A DNA stretch of 64,000 bases, taken from the NCBI GenBank assembly GCA_937957915.1, contig CALGNZ010000047.1, positions 1 to 64,000 of the forward strand, written 5' to 3'. Positions 36,430 to 45,641 of this stretch are shown here, piece after piece; the stretch's first letter is position 1; every line of letters begins with the position of its first letter. The notes beneath the pieces are model-generated. The model had not been told where the DNA came from and made no database searches. It saw only the letters and a list, made by a program, of their open reading frames with translations. The DNA is from an uncultured Granulosicoccaceae bacterium. GTDB taxonomy: Bacteria; Pseudomonadota; Gammaproteobacteria; Granulosicoccales; Granulosicoccaceae. Position numbers and translations under genes: made by a program.

Positions 36430-37425
36430 TTACGTACAACGCCGTTTGAGTTTACTGGTCACTGTTGAACTGTCACCTAGATCGAAGTCGATTGATCTGT
36501 TTAAATCAGATCCAAACGGGCGATAACCTACCTGTAGCTGTTTGGATCGAGACAGCTTTTTTAAGAGTGTTTTTGACGCTGTGGTGTAAGCGCTGCGATA
36601 GTCGCTGTGCAACTTCCAGTTAAAGGTTTCCTGTGGCCCGGAGTCAAAATTCAGAGTCAGTTGTGTATTCTCTGTACCCAATACCTCGAATGCATCGAAT
36701 CTGATAGTTGCCTGGCCTCGGTCACAATCCAGAATCAATACGGGACGGTAGTAACCTTCACTGGTGTTCTTATACGTGTTGCCCAGTAGCCTTGCCTGAA
36801 AGTCAGTTCCTGCGGTATGAGCTTGTACATTCCAGATTCCAATGTTTGTTAATTGGGAGTTCGCCTCGCTGGCTGGTGTCGACTGGTGGGCTGCAGCGAC
36901 CAGAGGCGCAACATCGGCAAGCGCTGGTTGACTGCTGTTTTCGTTATCTGCCTCAGCGACCTTTTCGTCGTCTGCCATTTTCTGTGTTATAGCGTCAATC
37001 TGGTCTGTGGCTTTTGGCAAAGCCACCAGTCCCGCTAGCACAAGGCAAAGTGAGGCCAGCGCATAAGAAGCAGTATCACGCACTTTCCGTTTGAGCTTCG
37101 CCTTTGCCAAAGGTTTTGAGTAATCTCTTTTGAAGCGTGATTTTCCGATCACCTTACAACTTACACGACCCACGTAAGTAGAGAGCGTAAATTCTTTAGA
37201 GTTGACCAGTCTGTTGTGCGAATGTACAAGCAGATAGCCGATTACTACTGTGCCTGTGAATGAGGCCAAGAGAACGTGCAGCGCGGCATCAGAAAACACA
37301 ATGACGCCAATTAATGTCAATAGAGTAAGAAAAAGGGCCGCATTAACCGAGATGTAAAATAGCCCGGCTGGTCCGAAGAATACGGATAGTAGCGCCTGCT
37401 TGGTCTGTGACTTTTTCAAAAGCAC
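36430..37425 (-). CDS. Uncharacterised membrane protein
   Basis: 331 aa. Residues ~10-70 hold two hydrophobic helices and a third is at about 118-137. A polar Ala/Asp/Glu-rich linker (138-190) follows, then a soluble C-terminal domain (about 190-331) presumably exported. The C-terminal pattern of VLILDCDRGQATIRFDAF, W at FNWKL and the end SIDFDLGD resembles the beta-sandwich region of type VI-associated VasI-like and similar secreted proteins, but that is only a resemblance and no type VI genes are near. Convergent with the M14 gene. Function unknown. Confidence 0.7.
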   Translation of the reverse strand: MLLKKSQTKQALLSVFFGPAGLFYISVNAALFLTLLTLIGVIVFSDAALHVLLASFTGTVVIGYLLVHSHNRLVNSKEFTLSTYVGRVSCKVIGKSRFKRDYSKPLAKAKLKRKVRDTASYALASLCLVLAGLVALPKATDQIDAITQKMADDEKVAEADNENSSQPALADVAPLVAAAHQSTPASEANSQLTNIGIWNVQAHTAGTDFQARLLGNTYKNTSEGYYRPVLILDCDRGQATIRFDAFEVLGTENTQLTLNFDSGPQETFNWKLHSDYRSAYTTASKTLLKKLSRSKQLQVGYRPFGSDLNRSIDFDLGDSSTVTSKLKRRCT

Positions 37426-37711
37426 GTTTCTCCGTATGTCTTGCAGGCGAGGTTTGCGGCTGCCTTGTGTTTTTCTTTACCTCGACATAGGAAAGTATTG
37501 GTCAATTGGTGATGGGATTAGTATTTCGTCAAAGCGGGGTAGCATGAATTCCTGAACGAGGTCTGCGTTGTTATCTGGCGCACCCGGACCCCGTATCACT
37601 AATTGATTTATACCTTCTTACCTGTTTTATATTGTGCAGCATTACGACTGTTAGTAGGCCCATGGAAATTAAGCACCGGCCCCAGGATATCTATTTCTGC
37701 ATCTGACGAGC

Positions 37712-38188
37712 TCAGGCTTTTGCGATATTCTCTATGACTGCCGATGTCAGTTGCTGAAGGTCATGCGGGGTTATTTCTATTTGCAGGCCTCTTTTGCCAC
37801 CACTGATGTAAATCGATTCAAAGTCCAGCGCGCGTCGATCAAGTGCGGTGCGAAGTTGTTTGCGCTGAGCGAGCGGGCTGATTCCGCCCACCACGTAACC
37901 TGTGGCTTTCTCAGCAAGGTTGCTTTCTGCCATTGCGGCTTTTCTGCCATTGACAACGCTTGCCAGTCTTTTTAGGTCAAGCTGATCAGCCACAGCCACA
38001 ATTGCTACTACCGGGTTCCGTTCATCGCCATCTACGGTTGCCAGCAGTGTTTTAAAAACGCGTTTAGTATCCTGTCCTAATGCACTGGCAGCAGCTACCC
38101 CATATCCCCCCTGGGTATCGTCAGCAGCATATTCGCGAAGCTGATAGGTGATTTTCTGTCTATCCAGTAATTTGATTGCTGGCGTCAT
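37712..38188 (-). CDS. ybaK: Cys-tRNA(Pro)/Cys-tRNA(Cys) deacylase YbaK
   Basis: Trans-editing enzyme (158 aa) that hydrolyses Cys-tRNA(Pro) mischarged by prolyl-tRNA synthetase. The family pattern MTPAIKLLDRQKITYQLREY, the catalytic Lys region VFKTLLATVDG and VGGISPLAQRKQLRT are all present, and the length is typical. The catalytic region GKATGYVVGG-type is intact (here EKATGYVVGG). Flanked by spacers of 286 and 335 bp, so it is probably monocistronic. Confidence 0.92.
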   Translation of the reverse strand: MTPAIKLLDRQKITYQLREYAADDTQGGYGVAAASALGQDTKRVFKTLLATVDGDERNPVVAIVAVADQLDLKRLASVVNGRKAAMAESNLAEKATGYVVGGISPLAQRKQLRTALDRRALDFESIYISGGKRGLQIEITPHDLQQLTSAVIENIAKA

Positions 38189-38523
38189 GTCTTCTCTGAG
38201 TAGAATTGCACACTGCTGGTTATTCTCCCTCTAATCATAGAGTTGTGCTTGTGTATTGAAGTTGATTATTTGGTGCAGCTACATTATTGCTAATGCGGCA
38301 TCTATCTCGTTGTACGCCATTGTTGTTGGTAATCAGAGTTATCATAGCAACTGGTAAAGGCATTCTGCCAGGTGAGTAGTGGTATACCGTGTTGAAACTG
38401 TGATTGAACGAGTGGGGTTCATATTACCTATGTTTGGTGGCCCCGAATTCAGCGTTTATTTTATATAATAGTCCGAGACTTGATGGAGGGTGATGTAGGC
38501 ATCGAGGACGCAACGGAGAGTCA
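38189..38523. other. Divergent spacer between ybaK and the protease gene
   Basis: 335 bp without a gene. It contains TATAAT at 38464-38469, a plausible -10 box about 50 bp before the protease start, but no convincing -35 at the right distance. I see no repeat or RNA gene. Confidence 0.4.
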
Positions 38524-40395
38524 ATGTCCAATTTGAAAAAACAATTTTTTCGTTTTTTACGCGGCCGTATCAATTGCCTTGTTATTAGTTTTTTCTTTGT
38601 TTTGCTGCCACCTGTTGCAACGTTCGCTGACCCTGCCAGTTCAGCTTTGGTCCTTACCAATGAGCCCGAACTCGGCGGCCACTCGGACAGCCTGCCAGCA
38701 GACCGGGAAATCCGCGTTACAAACGGTGTGCGAACAACCGTTGGGCAATACCCGTTTTTAACTGCAGTACTTTCCGGCAGACAGGTATCCTTAAGGTTTG
38801 AGGACGGTCCGTCATCGGCGTTGTTTTTCAGTGGCGGTGTGCTCTCAGAGTTCTCAGGCGAGTTGGTTGATTGTGGCTTTGCAATCAATGCTTGTCTTGA
38901 TGTGACAGACAAGGTTTGCTCAATTATTCTCGACTTTCCCGTCGCTGACCATGTGCCATTGACTCCATCACAACAGTTGCAGAATTGCCGACGCGGGGGG
39001 GGAATCGGCGCTGTCTTCAGGCCAAACTCGCGAAACTATACTGAACGGCTTGACCTTTTCGATGGAAATCCCCGGATACCTGCTGTTTATTTAAATGACG
39101 AAGAGGGCTATCAACACTTATTGCTCGCGCTGGCTGAGGGGAAACTCGGCATATCTGCCATTAAAGCAGTCCCGGATACTGCCCTGTGCGGTGGCACCTA
39201 TCTCGGTGGTCGCTGGGTGCTAACAGCCGCTCATTGCGTTGTGCGCAAGCTGGATGATGGTTCCTTTCGCGTCGTCAATGCCAGTGAATTGCTGGTTAAC
39301 GTTGGCGCCTACAATCTCACCGAAGAAAAAATATTCACGCAAGGTGTAGAGCAAATATTGATCAATGACTACCGGATTACCAATGGCTGGGATGAAAATG
39401 ACTATGCACTCGTCAAGCTTGATGCTGACCCGCTGCGCGGTGAGGCAATCAATCTTGCTACTGAAGAAAGCCTGGACTCCCGAGTTGCATCGTCAGAGGC
39501 AGCACTGGTTGTGGGCTGGGGTAGTACCGAAGTGCGAGAACCCCTGTCGCCTGCAACACTTGCAACACCAACCTCGCGTTCACCGTTGGCTGCCACTTTG
39601 CAAATGCAGACCGTACAAAGTTGCCGCACACTATGGCGCGATTTTCTATTGCTGAGTGGTGTTGAAAGAGAAGTACCAGATATTCGCGACATCCATTTGT
39701 GTGCTAGTTCGGAGATTCAACAGGATACCTGCCAGGGAGACAGTGGCGGGCCGCTCATGATCGATGTCAATGGCGAATTGCAGGTTGCGGGAATCACGAG
39801 TTTTGGGCTGGGTTGTGGTGGTTCACTTGGCTTGCCTGCTGTGTACGCCCGTGTACCCGCATTTCGCCAATGGGTGCTGGAAAAAACCGGATTGACACTG
39901 GCTCAGCAAGATGTTCGTGTACTCTCAGCGGATAGTCTGGTTGCACCAACAGCTGGTGGTGGTGGTAGTCTTGGTGGTGAACTGTTGATGCTGCTTGCCG
40001 GATTATGGCTGTCGTTAAAATCCACCAGATATGTACGCAAATTTCCTGTGGTGTTTGTTGCAATTGCTGCGTTATCCGGTTGTGCCGCAGATCAGGAAAA
40101 TGACGGATTTGCTATCGTTGCTGCCGACTCTGCAAACACGACTGAAGCAATTGACGCGGTGTACAACAGCGGTGTTATCAGCGCTGTGGTGGTCAGTACC
40201 GGTTGCACACAGGCGGAGCATTTTCAGATTGTGCAAACCGACAATGTGCAGCGTGCATGTGAGATTGAAATTCGTCGTATTAAACCTGACTTGTGTAAGC
40301 GAGCGGCACAGGCGCATTCCATCAGTATTAACTGGAGTAAGCCTGCAGAATGTGAGAATGTTATCGTTGCTAATCTGCCATTGAGTCGCGATTAG
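38524..40395 (+). CDS. Secreted trypsin-like serine protease with internal GlyGly-CTERM-like segment and C-terminal lipoprotein-like domain
   Basis: 623 aa with an N-terminal signal peptide (residues ~1-36). There is a weak repeat-free region to ~205, then an S1 protease domain with the catalytic triad His237 (TAAHC), Asp293 (NDYALVKL) and Ser407 (CQGDSGGPL). Residues 478-509 form a GGGGSLGG motif, a hydrophobic helix and a basic STRYVRK stretch. This is the anatomy of a GlyGly-CTERM sorting signal, which normally ends the protein. Here the frame continues through a second hydrophobic stretch with a lipobox-like LSGC (Cys520) into a ~100-residue domain with four Cys. Good ribosome-binding site GGAGAG 5 bp before the ATG. 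An internal ATG at 39988 could start a separate 135-aa lipoprotein. Confidence 0.88.
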   Translation: MSNLKKQFFRFLRGRINCLVISFFFVLLPPVATFADPASSALVLTNEPELGGHSDSLPADREIRVTNGVRTTVGQYPFLTAVLSGRQVSLRFEDGPSSALFFSGGVLSEFSGELVDCGFAINACLDVTDKVCSIILDFPVADHVPLTPSQQLQNCRRGGGIGAVFRPNSRNYTERLDLFDGNPRIPAVYLNDEEGYQHLLLALAEGKLGISAIKAVPDTALCGGTYLGGRWVLTAAHCVVRKLDDGSFRVVNASELLVNVGAYNLTEEKIFTQGVEQILINDYRITNGWDENDYALVKLDADPLRGEAINLATEESLDSRVASSEAALVVGWGSTEVREPLSPATLATPTSRSPLAATLQMQTVQSCRTLWRDFLLLSGVEREVPDIRDIHLCASSEIQQDTCQGDSGGPLMIDVNGELQVAGITSFGLGCGGSLGLPAVYARVPAFRQWVLEKTGLTLAQQDVRVLSADSLVAPTAGGGGSLGGELLMLLAGLWLSLKSTRYVRKFPVVFVAIAALSGCAADQENDGFAIVAADSANTTEAIDAVYNSGVISAVVVSTGCTQAEHFQIVQTDNVQRACEIEIRRIKPDLCKRAAQAHSISINWSKPAECENVIVANLPLSRD

Positions 40396-40463
40396 GGTAT
40401 CCAGTCGGAAAGCGTGGTCCTTTCGTTATTGCCCTGTGAACTGTCTGACGCAGCCGTTGGACT

Positions 40464-41165
40464 CTACCTGGGCCGAGTTGTAGTAATCCACTGAGCCAAA
40501 TCTACGATTTCTTCCATCGACAGAGAATGCGCCATGTCGTAGCTCTTCCAATGAACGCTGTAACCGTGATGCAGTAGTGTATCGCGGCTCGCTTGCGCAT
40601 AGCGTTGCTCAATTACGTCATCTCGTTGACCGTGAGCCATAAAAACAGGCGTGTGTTGGTTAGCATCTATTTTTTCACTTTCTATAGTTTCCGTCAGAGG
40701 CAAGTAGGTCGAAAGTGCAATTACGCCGGCTATTTTTGCCTCCAGTCGTACAACTGTGTGCAATACCACAGCACCACCTTGAGAAAAACCGGCGAGCATA
40801 ATATTTTCCGCAGGAACCTCTCGGTCAAGTTCACGTTGTATCAACGTTTTAACCAGATTTGCAGATGCCTGTATACCCTCGCGATCCTGTTCACGTGCTT
40901 TAAAATCCAGTGACGTGATGTCGTACCATGATCGCATTTTCATACCACCATTGATGGTCACAGCCTGAATGGGTGCATTTGGAAAAATAAACCTGCAATG
41001 ATGCACACCCAGCTTTTCAAGCTCTGTTACAACCGGTGCAAAGTCACTACTGTCTGCACCCAGTCCGTGCAACCAGATTATTGACAGAAACGCAGGTGCT
41101 TCATTATTGTCAGTACCTGCGCCGGCTTGCGTGGTCATTTCGAGGCCATCAAAAGTGCTGGTCAT
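40464..41165 (-). CDS. Carboxylesterase/phospholipase family alpha/beta hydrolase
   Basis: Cytoplasmic serine hydrolase (233 aa from ATG 41165; a TTG six codons upstream is in frame). IWLHGLGADSSDF forms the oxyanion region. The nucleophile Ser is in GFSQGGAVVLH, with Asp in GQRDDVI and His in MAHSLSMEE. This is the layout of the EstB/acyl-protein thioesterase group, which hydrolyses short-chain esters. The physiological substrate cannot be told. The 244-bp spacer upstream is shared with divergent lptM. Confidence 0.88.
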   Translation of the reverse strand: MTSTFDGLEMTTQAGAGTDNNEAPAFLSIIWLHGLGADSSDFAPVVTELEKLGVHHCRFIFPNAPIQAVTINGGMKMRSWYDITSLDFKAREQDREGIQASANLVKTLIQRELDREVPAENIMLAGFSQGGAVVLHTVVRLEAKIAGVIALSTYLPLTETIESEKIDANQHTPVFMAHGQRDDVIEQRYAQASRDTLLHHGYSVHWKSYDMAHSLSMEEIVDLAQWITTTRPR

Positions 41166-41427
41166 ATTGTTTACTCGTATCAATTTTTTTTAGCTGGATA
41201 TTCAGCGTGTTTAATCCGGAAGATTAATACAGTTGGCGATGTACATTGCGGCGAAGATTCTGCCACATAAGTATTCTTGCTGTGGCGGAGTTTATACGGA
41301 TAAGGTTCCGGCCTGACGCCAGGCGATGACTGATATACTCACGAGCATGCGGTTGTAGCAGTTCGGGCTGTCTCGGGAGAATCTGCACAAGCGTGCGGTG
41401 ATAGTTGCCAATAAAGGGTGAAAGCAA

Positions 41428-41790
41428 ATGATTAGAAAAGCTGGTCCACTGTTAGTGTGCAGCGTATTGCTTGCAATCGGCGCGTCCTGCGGCTTTAAGT
41501 CAGATCTGTATTTACCTGGTCAGCCACAGGAATTGGGACAATACGATAGTAAAAGTCTGAAAGATCTGGGAGATGAGAAGCTTCGGCAGCTACAAATCCA
41601 GACGGATGGCAATGCACCTGTGTCCCCTGCTGCTTCTGATGATGTCAGTTCTGGCGGTGAAAGTTCTGCCGGTGTAGGCTCGGGTATACCAGTCGACGGT
41701 GTTGTCGTGGAATTGCCAACCGCCGAAGAATTAGTGCAAGACAACTCTGATCAGCCTAAGAAAACTGGCAATGGTGGTGCTGTGCCATAG
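41428..41790 (+). CDS. lptM: LptM-type outer-membrane lipoprotein
   Basis: Small lipoprotein (120 aa) with signal peptide and lipobox ending IGAS-Cys21, directly followed by GFKSDLYLPG. This matches the short conserved motif of LptM/YifL, which mimics LPS binding at the LptD-LptE translocon and helps LptD disulfide maturation. Only the first ~32 residues are family-like. The remaining ~88 residues (Gly/Ser/Val/Asp rich) are longer than in enterobacteria (67 aa in total there) and look disordered. Position before lysA-dapF supports the call. Confidence 0.85.
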   Translation: MIRKAGPLLVCSVLLAIGASCGFKSDLYLPGQPQELGQYDSKSLKDLGDEKLRQLQIQTDGNAPVSPAASDDVSSGGESSAGVGSGIPVDGVVVELPTAEELVQDNSDQPKKTGNGGAVP

Positions 41791-41897
41791 TCGTTTCACT
41801 AATTGACACCGTCGCCTTGTGAACCGGGCGAACTGCTTAGTGTTAACCGCCGGGCTAAATTGCTGTTCTCTATCAATCCGATCTTAGAAACTAATCC

Positions 41898-43160
41898 ATG
41901 AATTCAATGAATCCTGTACATCGAGTACAAGGTGATCTCTTTATCGAAGATGTTTCCTGTGCAAGCCTGGCTAAGCAATATGGAACGCCTCTTTATGTTT
42001 ACTCCCGCAAGGCGATAGAAGCTGCCTGGCGTGCCTATGATTCTGCTCTAAGCACAAGACCCCATCTCGTTTGTTATGCGATGAAAGCAAACTCCAATTT
42101 GGCAGTTCTGGATATTCTGTCGCGGTTAGGCTCCGGTTTCGATATCGTCTCCGTTGGTGAACTGGAGCGAGTAAGAGCAGTTGGCGGCGACATGGCAAAG
42201 GTGGTTTTTTCCGGTGTGGGCAAGCGTCGAGATGAAATGGCAGTGGCGCTTGAAGCAGGCATTCGGTGTTTCAACGTAGAGTCGGAATCTGAAATTCAGG
42301 TTCTCGCTGAAGTTGCATCAGCCCATGGAGTGGTGGCGCCGGTGTCAATCCGCGTAAATCCGGATGTCGATGCCAAAACCCACCCATATATTTCCACCGG
42401 GTTGAAAGAAAACAAATTTGGAATCGAATTTGAGCGTGCCATTGTGGCCTATCAAACCGTAGCTGCCAGTGCCAATTTGTCAGTTGTCGGTATGGATTGT
42501 CATATCGGGTCGCAGCTTACCGATGTCGAGCCCTACACCGATGCGCTGCGCAGACTGATAGCGCTGAGTGATGAACTGGAAACCCTGGGCATCTCTCTGC
42601 ACCATCTGGATCTCGGAGGTGGTCAGGGTATTCGCTATCGCGACGAGGTACCGCTTGATCTATCCGCCTGGGCCAGTGCCATGGATGAAGTCCTTGGCGA
42701 TCGACAATTTGAAATCGTGGTTGAGCCCGGACGCAGCATTGTGGGCAATGCCGGGTTGATGCTGACCACAGTGAACTACCTGAAACATAACGATACCAGG
42801 AATTTTGCCGTTGTTGATGCTGCGATGAATGATCTGATTCGCCCTGCGCTCTACACAGCATGGCAGGATATCGTGCCAGTCAGTGGTGCACATTCTGAAA
42901 CTGCGGAAAAAACATATGATGTTGTTGGTCCTGTGTGTGAAAGTGCCGATTTTCTTGGCAAGGATCGAAAGCTCGAACTCAGGCAAGACGACCTGCTGGC
43001 GGTTCTTTCGGCAGGTGCGTACAGTTTTTGTATGAGTTCAAATTACAACTCAAGGCCACGAGCCGCCGAAGTGATGGTCGATGGCGATACAGCCCATTGT
43101 GTTCGTCAGCGAGAGACTATCGCTTCATTGTTTGACCGTGAGTCCGTCCTGCCAGGCTGA
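41898..43160 (+). CDS. lysA: Diaminopimelate decarboxylase
   Basis: PLP enzyme (420 aa) converting meso-diaminopimelate to lysine. The PLP Lys is in CYAMKANSNLAVL near residue 60. The HIGSQLTDVEPY, GGGQGIRY and VEPGRSIVGNAG segments and the active-site Cys block GPVCESADFLGK are all present. The N terminus MNSMNPVHRVQGDLFIEDVS has an alternative Met at residue 4. It lies between lptM and dapF, whose product makes its substrate, but an 845-bp gap separates it from dapF. Confidence 0.96.
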   Translation: MNSMNPVHRVQGDLFIEDVSCASLAKQYGTPLYVYSRKAIEAAWRAYDSALSTRPHLVCYAMKANSNLAVLDILSRLGSGFDIVSVGELERVRAVGGDMAKVVFSGVGKRRDEMAVALEAGIRCFNVESESEIQVLAEVASAHGVVAPVSIRVNPDVDAKTHPYISTGLKENKFGIEFERAIVAYQTVAASANLSVVGMDCHIGSQLTDVEPYTDALRRLIALSDELETLGISLHHLDLGGGQGIRYRDEVPLDLSAWASAMDEVLGDRQFEIVVEPGRSIVGNAGLMLTTVNYLKHNDTRNFAVVDAAMNDLIRPALYTAWQDIVPVSGAHSETAEKTYDVVGPVCESADFLGKDRKLELRQDDLLAVLSAGAYSFCMSSNYNSRPRAAEVMVDGDTAHCVRQRETIASLFDRESVLPG

Positions 43161-44005
43161 TTGTTTCTGTCGTAGAAGTCTTTCCCTGGCGGCAAAAGCG
43201 AGTCATGCGGCGGATCCTGTTGCAATTCGAGAAAGGGATCTTTTCAAAGAAAGGGATGATGGCTTCACGCGCGCAGCTAGTCTGTTGTTCCGAAAATGAT
43301 CAATAGCTCGCTTTGTCTGTGCGCGTACGCAGTAGCAGGGGTTGCGGACAGCGCTTGTCTGCCCGGAACCAGGGACAACTATAATGCTGATTGCACTATA
43401 TTCTGCTTCCGTCATTCAGGCACTCATCGACAGCATTTGTAATCCGCGCAACCAGGTTGTTTAGCGTTATTCCTATGCTGGATACAGGGCCTAAATGCAC
43501 ACGTTTATGTAGTGACGATTAACAAGGCTTCCCCAGTTAGCCAGAGTTCCACTGATTGTCCGCTCACTTTTATGCAACGGACATCAGTAGCAGCGCTTTT
43601 ATTGTTACCGCTAACACGCGCCTGCAGCCGGTTCCAGGTTTTCACGATGGTCTGACTCGGGCCGATTCCAGATTAACTGCCCGCAAAATCGTATTCGACA
43701 AAATATTGGCAGATTGACTTGTTGATTATGGTACGTCGACTGACTCCAGCAGTTACAGCCTCTTAAATAAACGAAAAATGCTGTGAGGCTGCTGATAAAA
43801 GCAATCTATCGACTACCTTTAGAGGGTGGGGCGACAGACTTTCGGCGAAATCATGTGTCACTTTTGTGTCACAACGCTTGTTGTTTTCTTACAAAAAGTA
43901 AAAAAAACAATAATCTATTCCGCTTAGGTGATTTTTTACTTTAACATTCTGCCCTCATTGCATTACTACTAAACGCTACGTTGAAAAGAGAAGTCATCCC
44001 GTCAA
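43161..44005. other. Unexplained 845-bp spacer between lysA and dapF
   Basis: No recognisable gene on either strand. Only short open frames without family-like sequence occur (for example 43203-43415 minus). Visible structure: an inverted repeat CAGCCTC/GAGGCTG at 43756-43762 and 43785-43791, a direct repeat TGTGTCAC(T/A) around 43855-43872, and an AT-rich final 130 bp that probably carries the dapF promoter. It may be decayed coding sequence or hold a small RNA. Confidence 0.5.
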
Positions 44006-44833
44006 ATGCGTCTTACGTTCACAAAAATGCATGGCCTGGGCAACGACTTCATGGTCATCAATGCGCTGGATAAACCCTTTGCGCTGACCAAAGACGAAAT
44101 ACGCAGGCTGGCGCATCGCCGATTTGGTGTTGGTTTTGACCAAATCTTAATTGTCGAACCGCCAACTGTTGCCGAGGCGGAGTTCGACTATCGAATCTTC
44201 AATGCTGATGGTGGTGAGGTTGAAAATTGCGGAAACGGCGCCCGTTGTTTCGCCCGTTACGTTCGCGAGCAGGGTCTGACCCAAAACCGGGACATAACGG
44301 TCCAGAGCGGAGCCGGTTTGATGCAGCTTACCGTTGAGGATGACCAGCAAGTCACCGTGCGAATGGAGGTGCCGCAATTTGTGCCGGAATCCGTTCCATT
44401 TGTGGCCGACACCGAATCGGCAGTGTACGCAATTGAGGTTGCTGATTCGCAGGTTGAGGCGGGTGTGGTAGCTATCGGCAATCCGCATGTGGTGGTGGTG
44501 GTTGAAGATGTTGAGAATTGTCAGTTCGAATTGCTCGGGCCGGCACTTGAAAGCCATAAGCGTTTTCCAAACAGAGTAAACGCAGGTTTTATGCAACCGC
44601 TTGCTCGTGGCGAGGTCAGGTTAAGAGTTTATGAACGTGGCGTTGGCGAGACGATGGCTTGTGGGACCGGTGCCTGTGCTGCTGTGGTGACAGGTATTAG
44701 ACGCAATTTGCTGGACAGAGAAGTAACAGTACACCTGACAGGCGGAGATCTGCGGGTTAAATGGCCCGACAATAACGAGCCGGTGGCGATGACGGGGCCG
44801 TGTGAAACAGTATACGAAGGCACACTTGAATAA
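44006..44833 (+). CDS. dapF: Diaminopimelate epimerase
   Basis: PLP-independent racemase (275 aa) converting LL- to meso-diaminopimelate. The two catalytic Cys are Cys75 (EVENCGNGARCFA) and one near residue 222 (TMACGTGACAAV). It starts MRLTFTKMHGLGNDFMVINA. Its stop codon overlaps the ATG of the DUF484 gene by one base (TAATG), so the two are translationally coupled. Confidence 0.96.
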   Translation: MRLTFTKMHGLGNDFMVINALDKPFALTKDEIRRLAHRRFGVGFDQILIVEPPTVAEAEFDYRIFNADGGEVENCGNGARCFARYVREQGLTQNRDITVQSGAGLMQLTVEDDQQVTVRMEVPQFVPESVPFVADTESAVYAIEVADSQVEAGVVAIGNPHVVVVVEDVENCQFELLGPALESHKRFPNRVNAGFMQPLARGEVRLRVYERGVGETMACGTGACAAVVTGIRRNLLDREVTVHLTGGDLRVKWPDNNEPVAMTGPCETVYEGTLE

Positions 44834-45570
44834 TGATAGGTCATAAAAAAAGAGCGCTGCAGGAAGATAATCTTTTTAACTACCACGACAGCGACCAACA
44901 GATAGCGGAGTATTTACGCGCGAGTCCGGATTTCTTTGCTCGCAATCCGGATCTACTGCTGGAGATCGAAGTTCCACATCATGAGCGTGGAGCGGTTTCT
45001 TTGGTTGAAAGACGTTTATCGATGCATCGTGAACAATGCAGTGAACTACGCGAGCGCCTGGAAGAGATTGTGGATGTTGCTCAGCAAAACGACAATCTGG
45101 CTGAACTGCTGCATTATTTTTCGATGGGCTTGATTTCCGCAAACTCACTGGGTGACGTACTTCGTTTTACCCAAAGTACCCTGAACAGCAAACTCGATTG
45201 TGAAGAAATGCAGGTATTGCTGTTTGAAAACGAGCTTTTGGAGGCTTGTCTTGATGACGCACCAGCCAGCGTCAGACTGGAAGATGCAGGCTTTGCCCGC
45301 AGCGTTGCCGGATTGCATAGTCGGCGCCCGGTCTATTGCGGACATATGACACAACCACGGTTACGGCAGTTTTTCCCTCGTACCATTCTCAATGTCCGGT
45401 CCGCATCAGTAATCAGGCTGTCGCACACCACTCCGACCTCATCTGTGAATATCGGCTATCTGGCGCTGGCCAGTGAAAACCGTTCACGCTTCGCACCTCA
45501 TATGGGTACTGAATTTCTGGAGCGTTTCGGCTCGCTGCTGAGTGCTCGACTCGCTGTATTTTACGATTGA
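44833..45570 (+). CDS. DUF484 family protein
   Basis: 245 aa, GAF-like fold family found between dapF and xerC in many gammaproteobacteria. IAEYLRASPDFFARNPDLLLEIEVPH and the following GAVSLVERRLSMHREQCSELRERLEE are the family's conserved start. A short coiled coil lies at about residues 60-85. Overlaps dapF by one base. The molecular role is not established; conserved linkage to xerC is the best clue. Confidence 0.9.
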   Translation: MIGHKKRALQEDNLFNYHDSDQQIAEYLRASPDFFARNPDLLLEIEVPHHERGAVSLVERRLSMHREQCSELRERLEEIVDVAQQNDNLAELLHYFSMGLISANSLGDVLRFTQSTLNSKLDCEEMQVLLFENELLEACLDDAPASVRLEDAGFARSVAGLHSRRPVYCGHMTQPRLRQFFPRTILNVRSASVIRLSHTTPTSSVNIGYLALASENRSRFAPHMGTEFLERFGSLLSARLAVFYD

Positions 45571-45641
45571 GTGAGCCACACCCTGTAGGCCTGTAAGCGG
45601 GTAATCTCCTGTAAAAGTCTGAAAACAAGAACAAGCGTCTT

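Noticed and set aside
41224-41427. 67-codon minus-strand frame directly abutting the lptM start
   Set aside because: No family resemblance, no ribosome-binding site, and it occupies the divergent promoter region. It is not cyaY, which often sits here.
41791-41897. Lysine riboswitch before lysA
   Set aside because: The 107-bp space is too short for the conserved lysine riboswitch and shows no fitting structure.
43081-43415. Short frames on both strands after lysA
   Set aside because: They overlap the lysA end or each other, with low-complexity translations and no ribosome-binding site.
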